Shown here: positions 7,643 to 14,958 of the stretch, piece after piece
Numbering within the stretch: the stretch's first letter is position 1
Layout: each line of letters starts with the position of its first letter
Origin: DASSFG01 sp035547915
GTDB taxonomy: Bacteria > Planctomycetota > Planctomycetia > Pirellulales > JAICIG01
DNA: 64,000 nt
Reading direction: 5' to 3'
Assembly (NCBI GenBank): GCA_035547915.1
Contig: DASZTS010000035.1
Location: 1-64,000 of the forward strand
Notes under the pieces: generated by a model
The model's database searches: none
What the model saw: the letters and a program-made list of their open reading frames with translations, nothing else
Told to the model about the DNA's origin: nothing
Position numbers and translations under genes: made by a program

Positions 7643-8314
7643 CTATCGGCGTCCGCCACGCGCGGCGCCGCCGACGGCTCCGCCGATGCCGGCACCCAGG
7701 TTAGCGCCACCCGCGCCACCGATGGCGCCGCCGACGGCCCCGCCTACGTTCGCACCGGCGTTGCCGTAACCGTTACCGTAATAGCGGCCGCCGCCATAGT
7801 AGCCGTTACCATAGTAACCGTTGCCGTACCCATTGCCGTAGTAGCCGTTGCCGCCGTACATGCCTCCACGATAGGCCGTGTTATATCGGCCGTAGCCATT
7901 GCCGTACCCGTTGTTGGGCCGGAATTGGGAGTTGTACCAACGGCCATAGCTCTGAGGGGTGTAATTCGACCAGGCGTTGCCGTTCCAATACGACCACTGA
8001 TTGTTGGGGTGCCAATACCACCAGTGACCGTTGTGCTGCCGGTAGCGCCAATTATTGGCGCCGGCGCCCGCGTTCACCCCGACACCGCCGTTCGCCACAC
8101 CCGCACGGACATTCGTGTTGGCGCGCACCCCGGCATTCGCGCCGGGATTGACTCCGATATTCGCATTCGACCGAACCCCGGTTTCGCCTGGCAGTCCGAC
8201 GCGCCCTTCGACCTTATCGGCGGCGTTCTCGTTGAACGTCTCTTCCTGCGTCCAGGCCGGCGTGGTGGCCAACAGGCCGGCCAGCGCGGTCCCTAGAAAA
8301 AGGCCCTTCTTCAT
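7643..8314 (-). CDS. Gly/Tyr/Asn-rich secreted protein with Trp/Tyr module (copy 3)
   Basis: Protein of 223 residues with a clear signal peptide (MKKGLFLGTALAGLLATTPAW) and RBS TAGGAG. Residues 87-118 carry the same module as the proteins at 4778 and 5307: NNWRYRQHNGHWWYW then QWSYWNGNAW. It is followed by about 60 residues of GNGYYGNGY-type repeats and a glycine/alanine-rich tail (GGAVGGAIGGAGG). Composition resembles glycine-rich structural or glycine-zipper outer-envelope proteins. Its own promoter region carries a TGCATGC direct repeat. Function unknown; extracytoplasmic location is well supported. Confidence 0.8.
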   Translation of the reverse strand: MKKGLFLGTALAGLLATTPAWTQEETFNENAADKVEGRVGLPGETGVRSNANIGVNPGANAGVRANTNVRAGVANGGVGVNAGAGANNWRYRQHNGHWWYWHPNNQWSYWNGNAWSNYTPQSYGRWYNSQFRPNNGYGNGYGRYNTAYRGGMYGGNGYYGNGYGNGYYGNGYYGGGRYYGNGYGNAGANVGGAVGGAIGGAGGANLGAGIGGAVGGAARGGRR

Positions 8315-8374
8315 CGTTCTCGTCTCCTAAGTCGCCATGTGGATATACTACGCCCCGCTGGAGAAATCGCACTT

Positions 8375-8395
8375 TGCATGCCAGTGAGTGCATGC
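8375..8395. repeat. TGCATGC direct repeats upstream of the Gly/Tyr-rich gene
   Basis: TGCATGC occurs at 8375-8381 and 8389-8395, separated by 7 bp. GCATGC is itself palindromic, so the pair is also an inverted repeat. It lies 61-81 bp upstream of the ATG at 8314, where an operator would be expected. Confidence 0.35.
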
Positions 8396-8479
8396 GTGGC
8401 CCGACGAGGAGCATGGCTAATACGACATGGTCGGGCGACGCTCAGAATGCCGCCCTAAACGCCAGAAGACAGGCTCGCG

Positions 8480-10051
8480 CTAGCCGTTTCTGGCGGCGTC
8501 TTTGTCGAGCTTGTATTCGATCGAATCGACCAGCGCGATCCAACTGGCTTCGATGATGTTTTCGCTGACGCCAACGGTCCCCCAGACATCGTGCTCGTCG
8601 CGGCTCTCGATGACAACGCGCACGCCCGCCGCGGTGGCCGCTTCGGAATTGATGACGCGCACCTTGTAATCGACGAGTTGCATCTGGGCCAGGCTGGGAT
8701 AGGTCGTCGTCAATGCCTTGCGCAGCGCGGCGTCGAGCGCGTTGACCGGACCATCCCCCTCGGCCACTTCGTGCCGCAGCGCATCGCCCACGCGCAGCTT
8801 CACGGTAGCCTCGGTGGTGAGCATGTTGTCGCCGCCGGCCTCGACGGTGACGTGGAAATTGAGCCGCTCGAAGTGTGGGCGGTATGTGCCGGCACAGCGC
8901 TTCACCAGCAGATGGAACGACCCCTCGGCCGCTTCAAACTGATAGCCTTCGTTCTCCATCACCACGACTCGGGCGAGAATCTTGTCCATCAGCTCGCGGT
9001 CGTGCTCCAAGTGGTGTTTGGCGGTGAGCGCCATGATGTTCGACCGGCCCGACAACTCGCTCACCAAAAACCTTCGCTCATTGCCGACGCGCTCCGGCTC
9101 CATGTGCTCGTAGCTGCTGGCCGCGCGGGCCACCGCATGGACGTGCATGCCGCCCTTGTGGGCAAATGCGCTTTGGCCGACGAACGCTTGGCCGGGGCGA
9201 AAGTTCATGTTCGCCAACTCGTAGATGTAGCGAGAGAGCTCGGTGAGCCGAGTGAGACTGCCGGGACGCAGCACCTCGTACCCTTGTTTCTTGAAGGCCA
9301 GGTTGGCGATGACGGAGATCAGGTCGGCATTGCCACAACGTTCGCCGATGCCGTTGATCGTGCCTTGCACGTGTACGGCGCCGGCGTCGAGGGCCGCCAG
9401 CGAGTTGGCCACCGCCAGTTCGCAATCGTTGTGACAGTGGATGCCCAGCGGCACCGGCAGCTCTCTGCCCACCGCCCGCGTCATCTCGGCCACTTCCTCG
9501 GGCATGCTGCCGCCGTTGGTATCGCACAGCACCACGAGTTCGGCTCCGGCCTTCGCCGCCGTTTGGACAGTTTGCACTGCGTATCCGCGATTGGCCTTCC
9601 AGCCGTCGAAGAAATGCTCGGCGTCGTAGATCACCTTGCGACCCGCTCGGCGGAAGAACTCGACCGTTTCGGCAATCATCGCCAGGTTTTCCTCGAGCGT
9701 GACGCGGAGGACCTCGGTTACATGGAAGTCGGACGTCTTGCCGACAATGGTGATGACGTCCGTGCCCGAATCGAGGAGCGCCTTCATGCCGGGATCGTCG
9801 GCCGGCGCGACCCCCTTCCGTCGCGTCATGCCGAAAGCGCTGAGGCGTCCCTTGGCGGCCGGCTCGCGCGAGGCTTTTTGAAAGAACTGGGCGTCTTTGT
9901 CGTTCGAGAGCGGATAGCCGCCTTCCACGTAGTCGAACCCCAACTCCAGCAGTCGCTGAGCGATGAGTAACTTGTCTTGCAGCGAGAAGCTGACACCCTC
10001 GCCTTGGCTGCCGTCGCGCAATGTCGTGTCGTAGATTTCGATGCGGCGCAT
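8480..10051 (-). CDS. cimA: Citramalate synthase
   Basis: Protein of 523 residues. It belongs to the isopropylmalate/homocitrate/citramalate synthase family and probably condenses pyruvate with acetyl-CoA to (R)-citramalate, the first step of the threonine-independent route to 2-oxobutyrate and isoleucine. The N-terminal TIM barrel shows IYDTTLRDGSQGEG at 6-19 and the metal-binding HCHND motif. The C-terminal third is the LeuA-type allosteric domain. The longer N-terminal region and AHKGGMHVHAV segment fit the CimA branch rather than LeuA. The ATG at 10051 follows an AAGG. An Ile-rich leader peptide and attenuator upstream independently support an isoleucine role. Confidence 0.88.
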   Translation of the reverse strand: MRRIEIYDTTLRDGSQGEGVSFSLQDKLLIAQRLLELGFDYVEGGYPLSNDKDAQFFQKASREPAAKGRLSAFGMTRRKGVAPADDPGMKALLDSGTDVITIVGKTSDFHVTEVLRVTLEENLAMIAETVEFFRRAGRKVIYDAEHFFDGWKANRGYAVQTVQTAAKAGAELVVLCDTNGGSMPEEVAEMTRAVGRELPVPLGIHCHNDCELAVANSLAALDAGAVHVQGTINGIGERCGNADLISVIANLAFKKQGYEVLRPGSLTRLTELSRYIYELANMNFRPGQAFVGQSAFAHKGGMHVHAVARAASSYEHMEPERVGNERRFLVSELSGRSNIMALTAKHHLEHDRELMDKILARVVVMENEGYQFEAAEGSFHLLVKRCAGTYRPHFERLNFHVTVEAGGDNMLTTEATVKLRVGDALRHEVAEGDGPVNALDAALRKALTTTYPSLAQMQLVDYKVRVINSEAATAAGVRVVIESRDEHDVWGTVGVSENIIEASWIALVDSIEYKLDKDAARNG

Positions 10052-10164
10052 GGAATTGGCCTTAGAGTCTTCGCGAAGAGCGGTTGTCGTGCGGGTTCGT
10101 GAACATCGCAAACGCGGCGCTTGGCAAGACGGTTGTGTGAAAGGTTACGATTCAGAAACAAAAA

Positions 10165-10191
10165 AACCCCGGGGCCGGCGGCCTCAGGGTT
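10165..10191 (-). terminator. Intrinsic terminator in the cimA leader (attenuator)
   Basis: On the minus strand two 12-nt arms, AACCCTGAGGCC and GGCCCCGGGGTT, flank a GCC loop and pair at 11 of 12 positions including one G-U. TTTTTGTTTCT follows. The structure lies between the leader peptide and cimA, about 110 nt before its start, so it would stop transcription before the structural gene. The left arm can instead pair with 10221-10231. Confidence 0.8.
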
Positions 10192-10220
10192 CACGTCTAC
10201 ACGGTCAGGACCGGTCGGCG

Positions 10221-10231
10221 CCCTTAAGGCC
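10221..10231 (-). promoter_or_regulatory. Predicted antiterminator arm of the cimA attenuator
   Basis: The minus-strand sequence GGCCTTAAGGG, which contains the stop codon of the leader peptide, can pair with CCCTGAGGCC (10180-10189), the left arm of the terminator. This gives ten pairs, one of them G-U, with one bulged A. The two structures are mutually exclusive. A ribosome finishing the leader would cover this arm; one stalled on the Ile codons would leave it at least partly free. Confidence 0.6.
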
Positions 10232-10316
10232 GGTGCTCCTTAATAATTGCGATCGTTATGCCGCGCAGCCCCACCTGGGCAAGGAACTTTTCGGCGGCGG
10301 CAAAGGAGACGTTCAT
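10224..10316 (-). CDS. Ile-rich leader peptide of cimA
   Basis: A 30-residue reading frame with ATG at 10316 and TAA at 10224. It is preceded by AAAAGG. Its C-terminal part reads GITIAIIKEHRP: four isoleucines in six codons, including one ATA, which is rare in GC-rich genomes. It sits between a near-consensus promoter and an intrinsic terminator, upstream of an enzyme committed to isoleucine synthesis, as expected of an attenuation leader such as ilvL. It is too short for usual gene finders. The sequence supports it strongly; translation has not been shown. Confidence 0.75.
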   Translation of the reverse strand: MNVSFAAAEKFLAQVGLRGITIAIIKEHRP

Positions 10317-10346
10317 CGGCCTTTTCGAGCGGATTGCGACTAAACA

Positions 10347-10375
10347 AGGATAGCGCGGGCCGGCCACTCTGTCAA
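10347..10375 (-). promoter_or_regulatory. Sigma70-type promoter of the cimA leader transcript
   Basis: Minus-strand TTGACA (10370-10375), a 17-bp spacer, and TATCCT (10347-10352). The start of transcription would fall near 10340, about 24 nt before the leader-peptide ATG. It is divergent from the glycosyltransferase promoter. Confidence 0.65.
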
Positions 10376-10421
10376 TTCAGTCAGGTGCGTGACCTACTTT
10401 ACAGCCGCAGCCGTTCTGCCC

Positions 10422-10449
10422 TTGTTGGGCGGGCCGCGCAGACTATAGA
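10422..10449 (+). promoter_or_regulatory. Possible promoter of the ArnT-like/GT2 operon
   Basis: TTGTTG (10422-10427), a 16-bp spacer and TATAGA (10444-10449). The leader to the ATG at 10580 would be about 125 nt. A fair match in the only intergenic stretch upstream of the operon. Confidence 0.4.
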
Positions 10450-10579
10450 CTGCTCCCCGGTCGATACGTGGAACCGCCGACAGGCTCTCGTGGGCCGAGG
10501 ATAGGCCCGGGTCCTGTCGCGTCGCGTACGGACCGCGAGGGATACGGGGCGAGCGGTCCAGGCAAAGGAGTGCCTCTCA

Positions 10580-12382
10580 ATGCAGGGTTCGATTCGGCCG
10601 GCGCTGGGCCTGCTTGCGCTCAGCGGCACTCTGTTCTTCACTGCGTTGGGCGGCGCGGCCCTCTGGGACGAAGACGAGCCGATCTTCGCCGGTGCCGCCC
10701 GCGAGATGCTGGCCCGCCACGAATGGATCGTCCCCTATTTCAACGGCGGCATGCTCCCCGACAAACCCGTGCTCTCGTATTGGGTGATGATCGCGGGTTA
10801 CAAATTGTTCGGGCCGACCGACTTCGCCGCGCGGGTGGGATCGGCATGCTTCGGCTGCGGCACCGTGCTGCTCACATGGGTGCTCGGTCGCCGACTCTTC
10901 TCTCCGCGGGTCGGACTGTGGGGGGGCGTCGTGCTCGCCAGCAGTCTGAGTTTCGACGTCGTGGCCCGCGCGGCGACCCCCGATGCCGTCTTGTCCTTCT
11001 TCTGCACCTTGGCGTTTCTTAGCTACGTGGCCGGCACGAGATGCTTCGCGTTCCCACGCGAGGCGGATCTCGATGATCTCGCAACCCGTCGCACGACGTG
11101 GTGGGGCTTCGCGGGGAGCTACGCGGCGATGGGCATGGCGGTTCTGGCCAAGGGGCCGATCGGATTCATCTTGCCCGTCATGGCGATCGGCCTCTTCAGG
11201 CTGGTCACCTCGCCGTACGCCGCACAAGCGACCGTGGATGCCAGCGAAGGCGGGCGATTGGCAACCCTCCGGCGACTCGCCGTCGACACCTTACGAGCAT
11301 TTCATCCACGACGGGTCTTCGAGGCCGCTCACGGTATGCGCCCGTTGATGGGACTGGTGATCGTCCTAACCGTCGCCGGCCCTTGGTACGCGGCGGTCGG
11401 ATTGCGAACCGATGGCGCATGGCTCGCCGGCTTTCTCGGCAAGCACAATCTCGAGCGGTTCCTGCATCCGCTCGAACACCACCGCGGACCGATCGTCTAT
11501 TACTTGATCGCGGTCATCATCGGGTTCTTTCCCTGGTCGTTGTTTCTCGGTCCTACCGTGTTCTTCGTGAAGTCGCGGCTGCCGAGGTCGGTAGCGGGTC
11601 GCGAGCGGTACTGTTTCCTGGTTTGTTGGATCGTCGCCTATCTCGTGTTCTTCACGTCGGCCGCGACGAAACTGCCGAACTATGTTGTGCCTCTCTATCC
11701 GGCGCTCGCACTGCTGACGGCCGCGTGGATCGATGCATGGTTGGCGGGAACGTGCCCGGTTCCCGCGCGGGCCTTGCGATCGGCATGGATCACCTTGACG
11801 CTGATGGGCCTGGCGCTGGCGATCGCACTGCCGATCGCGGCTCAGAAGCTCCTTGGCGAGGGGACCTTGTTGGCGTTGATCGGGGTGCCGCTGGCGGTTG
11901 GCGGTGCGCTCGGTTGGTGGTGGCACCGGCGCCAACAGCCCGGCCGCGCTGCCGTGACCTTCGCGGTCAGCGCCGTGTTGTTCGCTCTCACGCTGTTCGG
12001 ACTCGGCTCGGTCGAAGTCGGCCGCCATCAGACGAGCCGGTATTTCGCCGACGCGGTACTCGACCAGACGTCGAACGGTCCGGCCGTGTTGCGCACGTTC
12101 GGCTACTGGCGTCCCAGCCTCGTGTACTATCTCGGCCAACCCGTGCAGCAGATCATGCGCGAGGATCAAGCCCGCGAGTTCTGCGGGGCGATGCCCTATC
12201 ACGGGTTCCTGCTCACCACCGGCAGCAGATATGAGACCCTCGCGAAGTCGTTGCCCGCGGATGTGACCGTGCTCGCGCGAGGACGTTGGTTTTTGCGACG
12301 CGATGAACTTCTTTTGCTCGGCCGCGACGAGACTGCCGATAGACGACTAGGAAACCACCCTTCGCAAAGAACGTCACGCTAA
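10580..12382 (+). CDS. ArnT-like/PMT-family membrane glycosyltransferase
   Basis: Protein of 600 residues with about ten to twelve hydrophobic helices. The GT-C hallmark lies in the first periplasmic loop: Asp30 and Asp32 in ALWDEDEPIF. The following YFNGGMLPDKPVLSYW segment is typical of ArnT and related dolichyl- or undecaprenyl-phosphate sugar transferases, which move a sugar from a polyprenyl carrier to lipid A, protein or another acceptor on the outer face of the membrane. RBS AAAGGAG is present. Its stop and the start of the GT2 gene share one base (TAATG), so the carrier-charging and transferring enzymes are made together. The acceptor cannot be told. Confidence 0.85.
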   Translation: MQGSIRPALGLLALSGTLFFTALGGAALWDEDEPIFAGAAREMLARHEWIVPYFNGGMLPDKPVLSYWVMIAGYKLFGPTDFAARVGSACFGCGTVLLTWVLGRRLFSPRVGLWGGVVLASSLSFDVVARAATPDAVLSFFCTLAFLSYVAGTRCFAFPREADLDDLATRRTTWWGFAGSYAAMGMAVLAKGPIGFILPVMAIGLFRLVTSPYAAQATVDASEGGRLATLRRLAVDTLRAFHPRRVFEAAHGMRPLMGLVIVLTVAGPWYAAVGLRTDGAWLAGFLGKHNLERFLHPLEHHRGPIVYYLIAVIIGFFPWSLFLGPTVFFVKSRLPRSVAGRERYCFLVCWIVAYLVFFTSAATKLPNYVVPLYPALALLTAAWIDAWLAGTCPVPARALRSAWITLTLMGLALAIALPIAAQKLLGEGTLLALIGVPLAVGGALGWWWHRRQQPGRAAVTFAVSAVLFALTLFGLGSVEVGRHQTSRYFADAVLDQTSNGPAVLRTFGYWRPSLVYYLGQPVQQIMREDQAREFCGAMPYHGFLLTTGSRYETLAKSLPADVTVLARGRWFLRRDELLLLGRDETADRRLGNHPSQRTSR

Positions 12383-13212
12383 TGACCGCATCGACTCGTC
12401 CGAGTGTCTCAGCAGCAGCGGTGGGTACGAAGAATCGGACCGTAGCGTCTCTGCCGATCGATCCGCCTTTCTGGCCTGGCAAGCTGTCTCTCTGCCTGCC
12501 GGCCTACAACGAAGAGACGTGCATCACCGATACGCTCCGTTCCGCGCTCACGGAATTGCCGCCGCTCTGCGCGGCCCTGGAAGTAGTCGTGGTCGACGAC
12601 GGCTCGGGTGACGAGACGGCGGCGCGCGTCGAAGCCGTCGCCAAGGGCGAGCCACGCGTGCGCCTCGTGCGCCACCGGCAGAATCGCGGATACGGTTCCG
12701 CCGTGAACAGCGGGCTGCTCGCGGCCCGAGGCGACCTTGTGATGTTCGCCGACAGTGACGGTCAATTCAGTTTTGGCGACGTCCGACGTCTGCTCGCGTG
12801 CCTGCCCGGCAACGATTTCGTGATCGGCTATCGCCATCGCCGCGTGGAATCGGTCCGCCGACGGCTCAATGCCTGGGCGTGGGGACGGCTGGTCCGGTTG
12901 GCGTATGGGGTGCGGGCGCGCGACCTGGATTGTGCCTTCAAGATCTTTCGCCGCGAGGTCGTCGACCGTTTGCGTCTCACCGCCACAGGGGCCTGCATCA
13001 ACGCCGAGTTGATGTGTCAGTGCCGTAGGGCGGGTTTTCGCTTCGCCGAGGTCCCCGTCGAGCATCTTCCACGTGTCGGGGGTCAACCGACGGGGTCGTC
13101 GCTGAAGGTCATCACCCGTGCCTTTCGCGAATTACCGCGGATTCAGACCGAACCGCTGCCCCCGTCCAACGATTCCTACGTGCGTTCTGCCAACAGAGCA
13201 CGCGCGGCCTGA
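12382..13212 (+). CDS. GT2 family polyprenyl-phosphate glycosyltransferase
   Basis: Protein of 276 residues with a single GT-A domain: LSLCLPAYNEE at 35-45, Asp72-Asp73 in VVVDDGSGDET and the metal-binding Asp124-x-Asp126 in ADSDGQF. CAFKIFRR near residue 185 is typical of dolichyl-phosphate mannosyltransferase/ArnC-like enzymes. It lacks the two C-terminal membrane helices seen in many homologues. It probably loads a sugar from a nucleotide donor onto undecaprenyl phosphate for use by the ArnT-like enzyme encoded by the preceding, one-base-overlapping gene. The first 30 residues look non-conserved. Confidence 0.85.
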   Translation: MTASTRPSVSAAAVGTKNRTVASLPIDPPFWPGKLSLCLPAYNEETCITDTLRSALTELPPLCAALEVVVVDDGSGDETAARVEAVAKGEPRVRLVRHRQNRGYGSAVNSGLLAARGDLVMFADSDGQFSFGDVRRLLACLPGNDFVIGYRHRRVESVRRRLNAWAWGRLVRLAYGVRARDLDCAFKIFRREVVDRLRLTATGACINAELMCQCRRAGFRFAEVPVEHLPRVGGQPTGSSLKVITRAFRELPRIQTEPLPPSNDSYVRSANRARAA

Positions 13213-13290
13213 AACGGCAGCCGACTACGAGCGCGGCAAGGACGATCGTCGCCGCGGCGCTCACGGCTTCCGCGTTTTGCTGTCTGCTCT

Positions 13291-13878
13291 TTATAGCCGT
13301 AGCGACGGATCCGAGCCGCTGCCGTTGAACGGCTCGTCGTCGGGGGGATGATCGCTGGTCCGGCGCGACGATTCGACGGCGGCCGGCCTGGCGGCCGTCT
13401 CCGTGGCTTTGTCGCCCTGCGCCACAGACGCCGGCTTGTCCTTGAAGGCCTCCTGGCCCTTGAAGATACGTCGATAGCGCACCTTCTCGTCCTGGTCGTA
13501 GGTGACCAGGACCTGAACATCGGTGCCGTCGGCCCAGATTTCGGCCGGGATGCCGACCACTTCCCACAGGCCGCCCGTGGCCACGTCGGCAGCCGCGTGC
13601 CCGAATGCCCGCCCCATCTTTACGCCCTTTGTGTACCCCTGCTTGAAGGAAAAGACGTCCTCGACCGTTCCGTCGGGCTTGGCCTTGGTGTAGGTGGGAG
13701 CACCCAGTTCGGCGATGACCTGGGGGCGCGGAGTCCCTTCGTGCAGCACCCCCAGATTCTTCTTGTCCGGCTGGCGAGCAGCCTTGATGGCAGCGCAGCC
13801 CGAGAATCCCGCTACGAAGAACGCGGCGGCGGCGCAGATCAGGGCACGTAGCAACGGCCGCGGATAGAGCCGGAGCAC
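13291..13878 (-). CDS. Lipoprotein with BamE/SmpA-like segment
   Basis: Protein of 195 residues. The GTG at 13878 was chosen because GGAGG lies 9 nt upstream; a TTG seven codons earlier has no RBS. The lipobox GFSGC places the lipidated Cys at residue 28. LHEGTPRPQVIAELGAPT resembles the start of BamE/SmpA-like and small outer-membrane assembly domains (LxxGxxxxxVxxxLGxP). The C-terminal 50 residues are polar and probably disordered. It is convergent with the GT2 gene. Function is not established; an envelope location is firm. Confidence 0.7.
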   Translation of the reverse strand: MLRLYPRPLLRALICAAAAFFVAGFSGCAAIKAARQPDKKNLGVLHEGTPRPQVIAELGAPTYTKAKPDGTVEDVFSFKQGYTKGVKMGRAFGHAAADVATGGLWEVVGIPAEIWADGTDVQVLVTYDQDEKVRYRRIFKGQEAFKDKPASVAQGDKATETAARPAAVESSRRTSDHPPDDEPFNGSGSDPSLRL

Positions 13879-14059
13879 GTCGTCAATCCTCCACCACAAT
13901 CAAGGAGGTCAAACCAAGGCGGCGGAATATAGTTACCAATCCCTACGTCGGTCAATGCGAAACCACTTCTCCAATTCCGCACCACTGCGTGTGAAGCTGG
14001 GAGGAAACAGCCCGATTTGCTAACCTGGGCGGTGGATCAGAATGTGAGATTCCCGAGGT

Positions 14060-14088
14060 TTGATCGGGCAGTCCAAGTTGCCTACCTT
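14060..14088 (+). promoter_or_regulatory. Promoter placing the start of transcription at the nnrD ATG
   Basis: TTGATC (14060-14065), a 17-bp spacer and TACCTT (14083-14088). Only six bases separate the -10 box from the ATG at 14095, and there is no Shine-Dalgarno sequence, so the transcript would be leaderless or nearly so. Confidence 0.4.
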
Positions 14089-14094
14089 CTGGCG

Positions 14095-14958
14095 ATGCCG
14101 CATCCCCCTTTGCCCCAACTGCCGCGACGCGAAGCCGATAGCCACAAAGGCGATTTCGGCAGCGCCTTGCTCATCGGCGGTTCGCGGGGCATGGCCGGCG
14201 CAATCTCACTGTCGGGCATGGCCGCACTCCGCGGTGGCGCGGGATTGGTGCGGATCGCCGTGCCGTCCGTCTGCCAGGATGTCGTTGCCGGCTTTGAACC
14301 GTCGTACATGACGGTCGGATTGCCCTGTGACGACGCCGGTCGAATCAACCGGAGTGCGCGTGATACCCTGGCGGAGTCGTGCAAGACCGCGAGCACCGTT
14401 GGTTGTGGGCCGGGGCTCGGTCGATCGGCCGATTTAGAGGAATTGGTTTGCTGGCTGTACACCAGCCTCAAGCAAATCGCCATCTTCGACGCCGACGCGC
14501 TGAATGCGTTGTCCAACAGACCTGATGTGCTGGCTCAACCCGGTGGACCGCGCATCATCACGCCCCATCCGGGCGAATTCCGACGACTGCTCGCGGACAA
14601 AGCAAACCCATCGGCCGGGCGCGATGAATTGGAGCGGGAGGCCTCGCGGCTGGCGGCGCGATGCGGCATCGTCGTTCTCCTCAAAGGGCATCACACCCTG
14701 ATCACCGACGGCGAACGGCAGGCCCACAACACGACCGGAAATCCGGGCATGGCCACCGGCGGCACGGGCGATGTGTTAACCGGCCTGACCACGGCGCTCG
14801 CGGGCCAGCATCTATCGCCCTTCGAAGCCGCCCACTTCGCGGCGCACCTACACGGTCTGGCCGGCGATCTGGCGGCGGAGGAATTGGGCCAGGTGTCGAT
14901 GATGGCCAGCGATCTCATTCGCTGGCTGCCGGCAGCATTTCTGAAAGGCCAAACATGA
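14095..14958 (+). CDS. nnrD: ADP-dependent (S)-NAD(P)H-hydrate dehydratase
   Basis: Protein of 287 residues. It repairs hydrated NADH/NADPH (NADHX/NADPHX), a metabolite-repair reaction in the cytoplasm. It shows the ribokinase-like fold motifs of the NnrD/CARKD family: KGDFGSALLIGGSRGMAGA, GCGPGLG, the ITPHPGEFRRL segment, LLKGHHTLI and the C-terminal NTTGNPGMATGGTGDVLTG with the catalytic Asp. The epimerase (NnrE) domain found fused in many bacteria is absent. The ATG at 14095 begins the conserved part; a longer frame from 14017 has no RBS. The stop overlaps the next start (ATGA), coupling it to a glycoside hydrolase gene. Confidence 0.88.
   Translation: MPHPPLPQLPRREADSHKGDFGSALLIGGSRGMAGAISLSGMAALRGGAGLVRIAVPSVCQDVVAGFEPSYMTVGLPCDDAGRINRSARDTLAESCKTASTVGCGPGLGRSADLEELVCWLYTSLKQIAIFDADALNALSNRPDVLAQPGGPRIITPHPGEFRRLLADKANPSAGRDELEREASRLAARCGIVVLLKGHHTLITDGERQAHNTTGNPGMATGGTGDVLTGLTTALAGQHLSPFEAAHFAAHLHGLAGDLAAEELGQVSMMASDLIRWLPAAFLKGQT

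Noticed and set aside
7744..7900. Regularly spaced repeats that could suggest a CRISPR or tandem array
   Set aside because: They encode Gly-Asn-Tyr repeats in frame in a secreted protein; unit length and sequence vary.
8591..9970. 459-residue open frame antisense to cimA
   Set aside because: The cimA motifs are unequivocal on the other strand; the antisense product has no recognisable motif.
10041..10343. Plus-strand frame crossing the cimA leader
   Set aside because: It lies opposite the attenuator, has no RBS or motifs, and its openness is a by-product of composition.
12409..13086. Minus-strand frame under the GT2 gene
   Set aside because: GT-A motifs on the plus strand fix the coding strand.
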